Shown: positions 17,134 to 25,117 of the stretch, one piece after another | Layout: each line of letters begins with the position of its first letter | Position numbering within the stretch: the first letter of the stretch is position 1 | NCBI RefSeq assembly: GCF_001713355.1 | Contig: NZ_CP016448.1 | Location: forward strand, 1,860,001-1,924,000 | Length of the DNA stretch: 64,000 bases | Origin: Methyloversatilis sp. RAC08 | GTDB lineage: Bacteria; Pseudomonadota; Gammaproteobacteria; Burkholderiales; Rhodocyclaceae | Direction of reading: 5' to 3' | Position numbers and translations under genes: made by a program | Notes under the pieces: generated by a model | Databases searched by the model: none | The model's input: only the letters and a program-made list of their open reading frames with translations | Told to the model about the DNA's origin: nothing

Positions 17134-18363
17134 ATGAAGACTCGACACTCGACAACGCATTGCCTGCTGGCCATTCTCCTGTCGCTATCGGCCGCCGCCA
17201 GCGCCGACACCGGCACGCAGGAACCGATCTGGCGCTTTGGCGGCTTTGGCACGTTCGGCGCCGGCTATCACGGCAGCGACGACCTCACCTATCGGCGCGA
17301 CCTCGAACAGGCCGGCGGCCATGACGGCGGCCGCCTAGGATTTCGTGGCGACAGCCGGATCGGCGTGCAGGCCAGCGCAAGCTTCGATGCCCGCTGGTCG
17401 GCACAGATCCAGAGCGTCAGCCGGCTCGACAGCGAAGGAAAATGGACGCCGCAACTGTCCTGGACCTTTCTGCGCTACACGCCATCGGACACGCTGGACA
17501 TGCGCATCGGCAGGCTGGGCGTGGATCTCTACCTTGATGGCGACTCGCGCCATGTCGGCTATGCCTTCACCGCCGTACGCCCGGCACCGGAAGTGCTGGG
17601 CGTGGTCACGCAGGACCTGTTCGACGGCATCGACCTGACGCTGCGCCGCCCGGCTGGAGACGGGCTGCTCAGCCTGCGCCTGTACGGCGGGCGTTCGCGA
17701 GGAGACCTTTCGCTGTATGGCCGTCAGTATCGTCCGCCGGATGCGCGCCGGCTCGGTGCCACCCTTGACTGGGTGAGCGAAGGGCTGACGCTGCGCGCCG
17801 CCTGGGGCGACACCTATACAGCGCGCGATACGTCGCTGCAGCCACTGGCTACCGCGCTGGCATCGGTGCCGATTCCGCTGGCACAGACCCGGGCGGCGCA
17901 GTTCGATACGTCACATCACCTGACCTTTGCCGGCCTCGGCTTTCTTTTCGAACGTGGTCCGTTCTCGGCACAGGGCATGTTCAGCTGGTCGCGTTTCTCG
18001 CAGTTTCCGACCTATCGCGGACAGGGGGCCAACGTCATCCTGGGTTACCGGGTGGGGGCGTTCAAGCCCTATGTGACGTACTCCCGCGTATCCCTCGACC
18101 CGAGTGAAGAGACCGACCTGTCACTGCCCGCCCCCCTTGCGGGCCTGCAATCGGCCTACGCTGGCGCTGTCGACCGCCTCACCATGAATCAGCGCAGCGT
18201 CGGCGCCGGTGTGCGCTATGACTTCGCGCCAAACTACGCCCTCAAGTTCCAGATTGATCGGATCAACGCCGCCGAGTCGATACTGATCATCGATTCCCGT
18301 GGTATGTCGGCGCGTGATGTCGGCATGACGCTCTATTCGATCGCACTGGATTTCGTGTTTTGA
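17134..18363 (+). CDS. Outer-membrane beta-barrel (porin-like) protein
   Basis: A 409-residue protein with a signal peptide (residues 1-22, ending AAASA). The mature part shows alternating amphipathic strands throughout and ends in the aromatic SIALDFVF, the C-terminal phenylalanine typical of outer-membrane barrels. It begins with the porin-like [17 protein letters not shown]. No specific porin family is assured. Its stop overlaps the start of the next gene (TTGA). The triad of barrel, periplasmic binding-like protein and diguanylate cyclase suggests a sensory unit rather than general uptake. Confidence 0.8.
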   Translation: MKTRHSTTHCLLAILLSLSAAASADTGTQEPIWRFGGFGTFGAGYHGSDDLTYRRDLEQAGGHDGGRLGFRGDSRIGVQASASFDARWSAQIQSVSRLDSEGKWTPQLSWTFLRYTPSDTLDMRIGRLGVDLYLDGDSRHVGYAFTAVRPAPEVLGVVTQDLFDGIDLTLRRPAGDGLLSLRLYGGRSRGDLSLYGRQYRPPDARRLGATLDWVSEGLTLRAAWGDTYTARDTSLQPLATALASVPIPLAQTRAAQFDTSHHLTFAGLGFLFERGPFSAQGMFSWSRFSQFPTYRGQGANVILGYRVGAFKPYVTYSRVSLDPSEETDLSLPAPLAGLQSAYAGAVDRLTMNQRSVGAGVRYDFAPNYALKFQIDRINAAESILIIDSRGMSARDVGMTLYSIALDFVF

Positions 18364-18794
18364 AGCCGGCTACACTTCTTTTGTCCCGCCTGCTCCTGGC
18401 GCTATGGCTCGCGCTGTACGGCGCTGCGGCCGCTGCCCATGGCATCGCGGTGATCGTCAATCCCGACAGCGGTATCGACAGCATCAGCCGTGAAGAGGTG
18501 AGCCATCTGTTTCTTGGTCGCATCAAGCACCTGCTGCCCGGCACGCCGGCCGTGGTCATCGACACCCTGCCGCTGCGCCAGGCCTTCTATCAGGCGCTGG
18601 TGCGGCGCGGCCTACCGGAGATCGATGCCTACTGGGCGCGCCTGCGCTTTTCCGGCCGCACCCAGCCGCCGATGCAGATCGAGAGCGCCGAGATGGTGAT
18701 CGAACGCGTCGCACGCGACCGCAACGCCATCGGCTACATCGATGGCGCCCTGGTCGACTCGCGCGTCAGACCGGTATTGCGCCTTGAGGACTGA
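18360..18794 (+). CDS. Small periplasmic phosphate-binding-type (PstS-like) protein
   Basis: A 144-residue exported protein beginning with TTG at 18360, overlapping the upstream stop by four bases. A signal peptide (1-26, ending AAAAAHG) precedes IAVIVNPDSGIDSISREEVSHLFLGRIKHLLPG and, near the end, RDRNAIGYIDGAL, both seen in short PstS-like periplasmic binding proteins. At this length it is one lobe rather than a full two-lobe transporter protein, and no ABC transporter genes follow. Inference: it is the soluble partner of the downstream diguanylate cyclase. Confidence 0.8.
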   Translation: MKPATLLLSRLLLALWLALYGAAAAAHGIAVIVNPDSGIDSISREEVSHLFLGRIKHLLPGTPAVVIDTLPLRQAFYQALVRRGLPEIDAYWARLRFSGRTQPPMQIESAEMVIERVARDRNAIGYIDGALVDSRVRPVLRLED

Positions 18795-18828
18795 TCCGCT
18801 GACGCGTCCCCAGGATGCCAGTGCCGGC

Positions 18829-20412
18829 ATGGCGCCGTCGCGCCGGCTCGGTGCAAGCGTCGTCTGGCGCACCACGCTGCTCATCCTGTTTTTTGCCGGA
18901 CTGGTCGGCATTCTGGTCGCGCTGGCCAGCACGGTGATGGTGGCGCGCGAAGAACGCCAGCGCATGCAGCAAAGCCTGGTCGAGCTGATGGAGACGGTCG
19001 AGCGCACCGCCAGCGTCGCCGCTTTCGCCCGCGACGAGCAACTGGCCTACGAGGTCGCGCGCGGTCTGCTGCGCAACGGCACGGTGTCGCGGGTGGTCAT
19101 CCGCGAAGGCGACAACGAACTGGCGGCGGTCGGCGAAGCCTCGGTCGATACCCGAACGGTGACACTGCCGGTACTTACGCTGGCGCTCGCGTCCCCGTTC
19201 GATCCGTCGGAACGGGTCGGCGATCTGCAACTGTGGCCGGCCAGCGAACGGATCGACCATGACGCCGGTGCCTATTCGGGCTACATCGCCATCATTCTGC
19301 TGGTGCAGGTGGTCGTCGTCGTGCTGGCAGTCGCCTGGGTGGTGCTCAATGTCGTGACGCGTCCGGTGAAGAAACTGTCCGACGACCTGCACCAGCTCAA
19401 GGTGGGCAGCGGCGAGCTGATCGTGTTGCCGCCCGGTCACCGGAACGACGAGATCGGCCGGCTGACCGAGGACATCAACAGCCTGATCGGCCGCACCGGT
19501 GATCTGCTGGCAGCTGAACGCGACATGCGGGCGCAGCGCGAGGAATCGGAGCGCAAGTTCAGGTTGCTGTTCGAAAGTGCGCAGACCGGCATCTTCACGC
19601 TCGACGGTGAAGGCGTGCTGCACGACTGGAATCCTTGGTTTTCCCGCATGCTGGGCCTGCCGGCGCACGGTGACGCCGCCCGCCGCTATGCGCTGGGCGC
19701 GCTGCTGGGCGACGACACGTCGCGGCTCGATGCATTGATGGTGCGCGCGCTGAGCGACCAGCGCCCGGCCGCAGCCGATTTCGAAATACCGCACGGCACG
19801 GCAGGTTCGCTCTGGCTGCATCTGGTGCTCAACCCGATGCCCGGCAACCTGATGCAGGGCATCGTCAATGATGTGACGGAACAGAAGCGGGCCGAAGCCA
19901 GCGCGATCGCCATGGCCGAGCGCGACCCGCTGACCGGTCTGCTGAACCGCCGCGGCATCGAACACCGGCTCGGCGATGCACTGGCCACACTGCGGCCCGA
20001 CACCGGCCTGGCGCTGATGGTGGTCGATCTCGACGGCTTCAAGCAGGTCAATGACACGATGGGGCACGATGCGGGTGACCGCGTGCTGGTCGCCGCCGCC
20101 CGTCACCTGGAGGCGGTGGTACGACGCACCGATCTGGTCGCCCGCATCGGTGGCGACGAATTCGTCGTCGTGCTGTGCGCGCTCGAAAGCGCCGACACGG
20201 CCCGCTTCATCGCATCGAAGATCGTCAGCACGCTGGCGCGCCCGGTCGACTGCGGTGACGGCCAGTCGGCCACCATCGGTGCCAGTGTCGGTGTGGCCTA
20301 CACGGCAACGCCGGCGGACGCGGCCGACAAGCTGATGCGCCGCGCCGATGACGCGATGTACGAAGCGAAGCGCGCAGGCAAATCGCAGTTCCGCTTCGCG
20401 GCCGGGAGTTGA
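18829..20412 (+). CDS. Membrane diguanylate cyclase with periplasmic sensor, HAMP and PAS
   Basis: About 527 residues from ATG 18829; an in-frame TTG at 18784 is an alternative. Order: membrane helix (15-38), periplasmic CHASE8-like sensor (about 40-150, with TASVAAFARDEQLAYEVARGLL), second helix (about 152-174), HAMP (about 175-230), PAS (about 253-365), GGDEF (about 366-525). The active site is intact as GGDEF, and the inhibitory I-site RRTD lies five residues upstream, so it should make c-di-GMP with product inhibition. The layout recalls YfiN, whose partners YfiR and YfiB are also envelope proteins. The stop falls inside the 81-bp repeat block. Confidence 0.87.
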   Translation: MAPSRRLGASVVWRTTLLILFFAGLVGILVALASTVMVAREERQRMQQSLVELMETVERTASVAAFARDEQLAYEVARGLLRNGTVSRVVIREGDNELAAVGEASVDTRTVTLPVLTLALASPFDPSERVGDLQLWPASERIDHDAGAYSGYIAIILLVQVVVVVLAVAWVVLNVVTRPVKKLSDDLHQLKVGSGELIVLPPGHRNDEIGRLTEDINSLIGRTGDLLAAERDMRAQREESERKFRLLFESAQTGIFTLDGEGVLHDWNPWFSRMLGLPAHGDAARRYALGALLGDDTSRLDALMVRALSDQRPAAADFEIPHGTAGSLWLHLVLNPMPGNLMQGIVNDVTEQKRAEASAIAMAERDPLTGLLNRRGIEHRLGDALATLRPDTGLALMVVDLDGFKQVNDTMGHDAGDRVLVAAARHLEAVVRRTDLVARIGGDEFVVVLCALESADTARFIASKIVSTLARPVDCGDGQSATIGASVGVAYTATPADAADKLMRRADDAMYEAKRAGKSQFRFAAGS

Positions 20413-20672
20413 CGGCCCCCTGGGTCGGGCGATGCCCGACCCGCCCCCCGAGGGGGGCACGTCGCCTTGGGACGGCCCGGCGGCGACTTGACGGCCCCCC
20501 TTGCACCGCACCGCGCCCGACCCGCCCCCCGAGGCGGGCACGTCGCCTTGGGACGGCCCGGCGGCGACTTGACGGCCCCCCTTGCACCGCACCGCGCCCG
20601 ACCCGCCCCCCGAGGCGGGCACGTCGCCTTGGGACGGCCCGGCGGCGACTTGACGGCCCCCTGCACCGCACC
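20409..20672 (+). repeat. Tandem 81-bp repeat, about three units plus partial ends
   Basis: The marker TTGACGGCCCC begins at 20409, 20488, 20569 and 20650. The spacings are 79, 81 and 81 bases; the middle unit is identical to its neighbour over nearly its full length, and the first is diverged. Each unit contains an inverted repeat (CCCGCC...GGCGGG) and a CGTCGCCTTGGGACGGCCC stretch. It overlaps the stop of the diguanylate cyclase and fills the gap to the HerA-like gene at 20737; bases 20673-20736 hold only that gene's leader. Frames across it encode repetitive Pro/Arg/Gly peptides that I do not regard as genes. Confidence 0.92.
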
Positions 20673-20736
20673 AGCTTGCCAGCCGGGCAGCGTCCGCTGG
20701 TAGCATCGCGACATCCCTTCCGAAGGACCGAAAGCC

Positions 20737-22263
20737 ATGGCCGATCCGCTCTACGTCGCCCGCGCGGGCGATCTCTCGCTCGCCCTGCTGCCCAATATGG
20801 CGAATCGTCATGGGCTGATCACCGGCGCCACCGGCACCGGCAAGACGGTGACGCTGCAGTCGCTGGCTGAGCGCTTCTCCTATATAGGTACACCGGTTTT
20901 CATGGCCGATGTGAAGGGCGACCTGTCCGGCATGGGGGCAGCCGGCAGCGTGAGCCCGAAACTGCAGCAGCGGCTTGACCTGCTCGGCATCACCGATTTC
21001 ACGCCCTACCCGAGCCCGGTCTGCTTCTGGGACGTGTTCGGCCAGTCCGGACATCCGATCCGCGCCACCGTCAGCGACATGGGCCCGCTGCTGCTGGCCC
21101 GCCTGCTCGGCCTGAACGACACCCAGACCGGCGTGCTGACCATCGTGTTCAAGGTGGCCGACGACCACGGCCTGCTGCTGCTCGACATGAAGGATCTGCG
21201 CGCGCTGGTGCAGCATGTCGGCGACAACGCAGCACAGTTCAAGACGCAGTACGGCAATGTGTCGACGGCATCGATCGGGGCCATCCAGCGCGGACTGCTG
21301 ACGCTGGAAGAACAGGGTGCCGACCGCTTCTTCGGCGAGCCCATGCTCGACATCGCCGACCTGATGACGCACGACGAACACGGTCGCGGCACCATCAATG
21401 TGCTGGCAGCCGACCAGCTGTACAACTCACCCAAGCTGTACTCCACCTTTCTGCTGTGGCTGCTGGCCGAACTGTTCGAACAGCTGCCGGAAGTCGGCGA
21501 CATGGACAAACCCAAGCTCGTGTTCTTCTTCGACGAGGCGCACCTGCTGTTCAACGACGCCCCACCTGCGCTGCTGGAAAAGATCGAACAGGTGGTACGG
21601 CTGATCCGCTCCAAGGGGGTCGGCGTGTATTTCGTTACGCAGAACCCGCTCGACGTGCCGGACACCGTGCTGGGACAGCTCGGCAACCGCGTGCAGCACG
21701 CGCTGCGCGCCTTCACGCCGCGCGACCAGAAGGCGGTCAAGACCGCGGCGCAGACCATGCGCGCCAATCCGAAGTTCGATGCCGAACAGGCCATCATGGA
21801 ACTGGGCACCGGCGAAGCGCTGGTGTCCTTCCTGGACGAAAAGGGCCGGCCTTCGGTCGTCGAGCGCGCCTTCGTGCTGCCGCCGGCGTCCCGCCTCGGC
21901 CCGCTGACCGAGGCCGAGCGTGCCGCCATCATCCAGCACTCGCCGATGCGCGGTCGCTACGAACAGACGCTGGACCGCGAATCCGCCTACGAAAAGCTGA
22001 CTGCGTCGGTGGCCGCCGGTACATCGGCGACGCCGTCATCCACTGCGTCTGCGCCGACCGCCGGCACGCCTGCCGCAGGCGACGGTGGCCTGCTCGGTGG
22101 TCTGAACGATCTGGTGTTCGGCTCGACCGGGCCGCGCGGCGGTCAGCGCGACGGCATTGCGCAGATGGCGGCCAAGACGGTCGCGCGCACCATCGCCAGT
22201 TCGGTCGGCCGCGAAATCATGCGCGGCGTGCTCGGCTCCATCCTCGGCGGGCGACGAAAATAG
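20737..22263 (+). CDS. HerA-like (DUF853) ATPase
   Basis: A 508-residue protein of the helicase HerA-like C-terminal/DUF853 family. Walker A is GATGTGKT (30-37) and Walker B is [13 protein letters not shown] (about 260-272), followed by the [34 protein letters not shown] segment typical of the family. A glycine/alanine/threonine-rich linker near residues 425-455 precedes a conserved C-terminus. The GAAGG site upstream is good. HerA proteins pump DNA with NurA in archaea; here no nuclease is adjacent, so the role of this bacterial form is open. Confidence 0.9.
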   Translation: MADPLYVARAGDLSLALLPNMANRHGLITGATGTGKTVTLQSLAERFSYIGTPVFMADVKGDLSGMGAAGSVSPKLQQRLDLLGITDFTPYPSPVCFWDVFGQSGHPIRATVSDMGPLLLARLLGLNDTQTGVLTIVFKVADDHGLLLLDMKDLRALVQHVGDNAAQFKTQYGNVSTASIGAIQRGLLTLEEQGADRFFGEPMLDIADLMTHDEHGRGTINVLAADQLYNSPKLYSTFLLWLLAELFEQLPEVGDMDKPKLVFFFDEAHLLFNDAPPALLEKIEQVVRLIRSKGVGVYFVTQNPLDVPDTVLGQLGNRVQHALRAFTPRDQKAVKTAAQTMRANPKFDAEQAIMELGTGEALVSFLDEKGRPSVVERAFVLPPASRLGPLTEAERAAIIQHSPMRGRYEQTLDRESAYEKLTASVAAGTSATPSSTASAPTAGTPAAGDGGLLGGLNDLVFGSTGPRGGQRDGIAQMAAKTVARTIASSVGREIMRGVLGSILGGRRK

Positions 22264-23159
22264 CCGCACCGCCTGCCGCCGCAGACGCCCGGCTCGGCAT
22301 CTGGCTGGCCGTCATCGCGTCGGCCGGTTTTTCGCTGAAGGCCATCCTGGCCAAGCTGGCATATCCGCACGGCGTGGATCCGGTGACGCTGGTTGCGCTG
22401 CGCATGCTGCTGTCGGCACCGGTGTTCATCGTCGTTGCGTGGCGCGAAGCGGCGCGCGGTGCGCCGCTGACGGCCCGTGACTGGAGCACGGTCGTCGTGC
22501 TTGGCCTGTTTGGTTATTACGGTGCCAGCATGCTGGATTTCTACGGCCTGCTCTACATATCCGCCGGGCTGGAACGTCTGGTGCTGTTCACCTACCCGAC
22601 GCTGACCCTGCTGATCGGCTGGCTGGCGCAAGGGCGCCGCATCACGCCGCGCGAAATCGTCGCCAGCCTGCTGTGCTACGGCGGCATCGCACTGGCCGTG
22701 GTACACGACATCGAAGTCAGCGGCGAAGCGGCGACCATCGCGCTCGGCTGCCTGCTGGTGTTCGGTTCGGCACTCAGTTTCGCCATCTATCTGACCGGGG
22801 CGGGCGCACCGATACGCAAGCTCGGCGCGACGCGCTTTTCCGCGCTGGCGACGCTGGTGTCCACGGTCGCCGTCGCCCTGCACTTCGCCGCAGTGCGACC
22901 GTTCGACGCGCTGGCGCAACCGGCATCGGTCTGGTGGCTGGCGGCGGCGATGGCGCTGTTCGCCACCGTGCTGCCGGTGTTCCTGCAGTCGGCCGCGATC
23001 CGCCGCATGGGCGCGCAAACTGCGGCGCTGGTCGGCAGCACCGGCCCGGTCATCACGGTGTTCCTCGCCTGGTGGCTGCTCGCCGAACCGGTTTCCGGGC
23101 TGCAGCTGGCCGGCACCGTACTGGTCGTGGCGGGTGTGCTGTGGGTCGGGCGCCGCTGA
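22260..23159 (+). CDS. EamA/DMT-family transporter, start codon not canonical
   Basis: About 299 residues with ten membrane helices and two EamA repeats (first about 12-145, second about 160-295), as in drug/metabolite transporters. The second repeat ends [34 protein letters not shown]. No ATG, GTG or TTG lies in frame before the first helix. The candidate is ATA at 22260, overlapping the upstream TAG (ATAG); the length then fits the family exactly. The first canonical choice, GTG at 22374, would remove helix 1. Substrate unknown. Confidence 0.82.
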   Translation: MAAPPAAADARLGIWLAVIASAGFSLKAILAKLAYPHGVDPVTLVALRMLLSAPVFIVVAWREAARGAPLTARDWSTVVVLGLFGYYGASMLDFYGLLYISAGLERLVLFTYPTLTLLIGWLAQGRRITPREIVASLLCYGGIALAVVHDIEVSGEAATIALGCLLVFGSALSFAIYLTGAGAPIRKLGATRFSALATLVSTVAVALHFAAVRPFDALAQPASVWWLAAAMALFATVLPVFLQSAAIRRMGAQTAALVGSTGPVITVFLAWWLLAEPVSGLQLAGTVLVVAGVLWVGRR

Positions 23160-23162
23160 GCG

Positions 23163-24746
23163 TCAGGCAGCGAGCGACGGCAGGCTGGATTCGGTGTCGC
23201 CCAGCGTGAAGCAGAAGGTGGCGCCGGCGCCGGGTTCGGAACGCGCCCAGACGCGGCCGTTGTGGCGACGGATGATGCGCTGTACCAGCGCCAGACCGAT
23301 GCCGGTGCCGTCGAACTCGCCGTCGCGGTGCAGCCGGTTGAACGGGTGGAACAGTTTGTCGGAATGGGCCATGTCGAAGCCGACGCCGTTGTCCCGCACG
23401 TAGATCACGGCCTGCTGGCCCTTGCCTTCGCTGCCGACTTCGATCTGCGCATGCGCGGTCGGGGCGGAGAACTTCCAGGCATTGCGCAGCAGATTGTCGA
23501 GCACGATGCGCAGCAGGCCGACGTCACCGGCGACCAGCAGGCCGGGCTGTATGCGGACGTCGCACTGGCGCGACGGCTCTGCGTTGCGCAGCACGTCAGT
23601 GATGTCCTGTGCCAGCGCGCTCAGATCGACCGGCTGGCGCTGCAGCGGCAAACGCGTGACACGCGCCAGTTCAAGCAGATCGTCCACCAGATGTTCCATG
23701 CGCAGCGCGGCGCGCAGGATGCGCTGCAGCGAATCGCGCGCACTGTCGGGCAGGCCGGTCACGCCGGGGCTGTTCAGTTCGGTGTCGAGCACGCTGGCAA
23801 AGCCGTGGATCGCACGCAGCGGCCCGCGCAGGTCGTGCGACACCGAATAGCTGAAGCTTTCCAGTTCCTCGAACGCGGCCTTCAGGCTGGCGGTGCGGCT
23901 GCGCACCCGCTCGTCCAGCTCCTGATTGAGCGCGCGCAGCTCTTCTTCGGCGCGCACCTGGCGGCTGACGTCACGCGCGCTGCCGCGGTAGCCGGCGATG
24001 TGGCCGTTGGCATCGCGCCACGGGCGGGCGGACAGCGCCATGATGCGCACGCTGCCGTCCTGCTGTCGCCAGTCGATCACGACGTCGCGGAAGCTGCGCA
24101 CCTCGCGCGCCAGCTGCGCCGGATCGTCCGGCCGCTGCAGGCCGGGGCGGCGCATCGCGAACAGGCCGTCCAGCGTGAGCCCGCGCAGCGGCCAGGCGCC
24201 GTCCGAGGTATGCACTATGACGCCATCGATGTCGGTTTCCCAGAACCAGTCGGCCGCCGCTTCTGCAAAGTCGCGCAACCGGGTACGTTCCGCTTCCAGT
24301 TCGCTGATCTTCTTGTCCAGCTTGTCGCGCAGGCGCTCGGCATACAGTGCGTCGGCGTCGATCGGCACCGGCCTGATCGCATTGCGGCTCGCGGCCGATT
24401 CCAGTTCGAGGATGAGCTTGTCGATTTCGCACGGCTTGACCAGGAAGAGGTCGGCACCCAGCTGGTAGGCCAGTTCCTCGTCGCGCCGGTCGGTGAAGGT
24501 GGCGGTGTAGAACACGAACGGCACGCCCGACAGCTGCGGGTGGGCGCGCACCGCGCGGCACAGGCCATAACCGTCCAGCTCAGGCATAAGGATGTCCGAC
24601 ACGATCAGGTCGGGCGTGCCGGCGAGAGCCAGTTCGAGCGCCTGCCGTCCGTCCGTCGCGGCCTGCACCTGGTGGCCACGCGCTTCGAGCGCTGCGCTCA
24701 GCATCAGGCGTGAGTTTTCGTCATCTTCGGCGATCAGGATGTGCAT
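23163..24746 (-). CDS. Histidine kinase with N-terminal receiver and PAS domain
   Basis: A 527-residue soluble protein: receiver domain (1-120, phospho-acceptor D51 in IVSDILMPELDG, Lys in LVKPCE), a coiled linker, PAS domain (about 160-280), coiled coil, HisKA (SVSHDLRGPLRAIHGF) and HATPase_c (DNLLRNAWKFS, DNGVGFDM, DGTGIGLALVQRII). The kinase part resembles phytochrome-type kinases. ATG 24746 shares a base with the upstream stop (TGATG). It is the third gene of a phosphorelay set and probably takes phosphate from, or talks to, the membrane kinase upstream. Confidence 0.92.
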   Translation of the reverse strand: MHILIAEDDENSRLMLSAALEARGHQVQAATDGRQALELALAGTPDLIVSDILMPELDGYGLCRAVRAHPQLSGVPFVFYTATFTDRRDEELAYQLGADLFLVKPCEIDKLILELESAASRNAIRPVPIDADALYAERLRDKLDKKISELEAERTRLRDFAEAAADWFWETDIDGVIVHTSDGAWPLRGLTLDGLFAMRRPGLQRPDDPAQLAREVRSFRDVVIDWRQQDGSVRIMALSARPWRDANGHIAGYRGSARDVSRQVRAEEELRALNQELDERVRSRTASLKAAFEELESFSYSVSHDLRGPLRAIHGFASVLDTELNSPGVTGLPDSARDSLQRILRAALRMEHLVDDLLELARVTRLPLQRQPVDLSALAQDITDVLRNAEPSRQCDVRIQPGLLVAGDVGLLRIVLDNLLRNAWKFSAPTAHAQIEVGSEGKGQQAVIYVRDNGVGFDMAHSDKLFHPFNRLHRDGEFDGTGIGLALVQRIIRRHNGRVWARSEPGAGATFCFTLGDTESSLPSLAA

Positions 24747-25117
24747 CAGATGGCCTGCATCAGGACGTTTTCGATCTGCTCCATCACGCGCAGCGGATCG
24801 ACCGGCTTTTCGATGTAGCCGTTGCAGCCGGCCGCCAGCACGCGTTCGCGGTCGCCTGCCATGGCGAAGGATGTGATGGCGATCATCGGGATCGGTGCAC
24901 CGGTCTCGCCAGCGCGGATGCGGCGCGCCACTTCGAGACCGTCGATGTCGGGCAGCTGGATGTCGAGCAGGATGAAGTCGGGACGTTCGCGCAGCGCCTC
25001 GGCCACGCCATCCAGTCCGGTGATCGCGCAGCGCGTGGCATAGCCACCGGCATGCAGGATGAACGTGATCAGCTCGAGATTGTTCTCGTTGTCTTCGACC
25101 ACCAGCGCCGTCTTCAT
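24746..25117 (-). CDS. Single-domain CheY-like response regulator
   Basis: A 123-residue receiver domain with nothing attached: acidic pair E8-D9, phospho-acceptor D52 in LLDIQLPDIDG, conserved T in AITSF and K in EKPVDP. It resembles DivK-like regulators that pass phosphate or bind kinases. It overlaps the upstream kinase gene by four bases and the downstream kinase gene by three, so all three are made together. No DNA-binding output exists in the set. Confidence 0.95.
   Translation of the reverse strand: MKTALVVEDNENNLELITFILHAGGYATRCAITGLDGVAEALRERPDFILLDIQLPDIDGLEVARRIRAGETGAPIPMIAITSFAMAGDRERVLAAGCNGYIEKPVDPLRVMEQIENVLMQAI

Noticed and set aside
20409-20672. The tandem repeat as a CRISPR array
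   Set aside because: Units of 81 bases are nearly identical along their full length, with no unique spacers, and no cas genes are present.
18766-21381. An 871-codon open frame on the minus strand across the diguanylate cyclase, repeat and HerA-like genes
   Set aside because: It is antisense to three well-supported genes, rich in Arg, Gln and His, and contains the repeat translated three times; a high-GC shadow frame.
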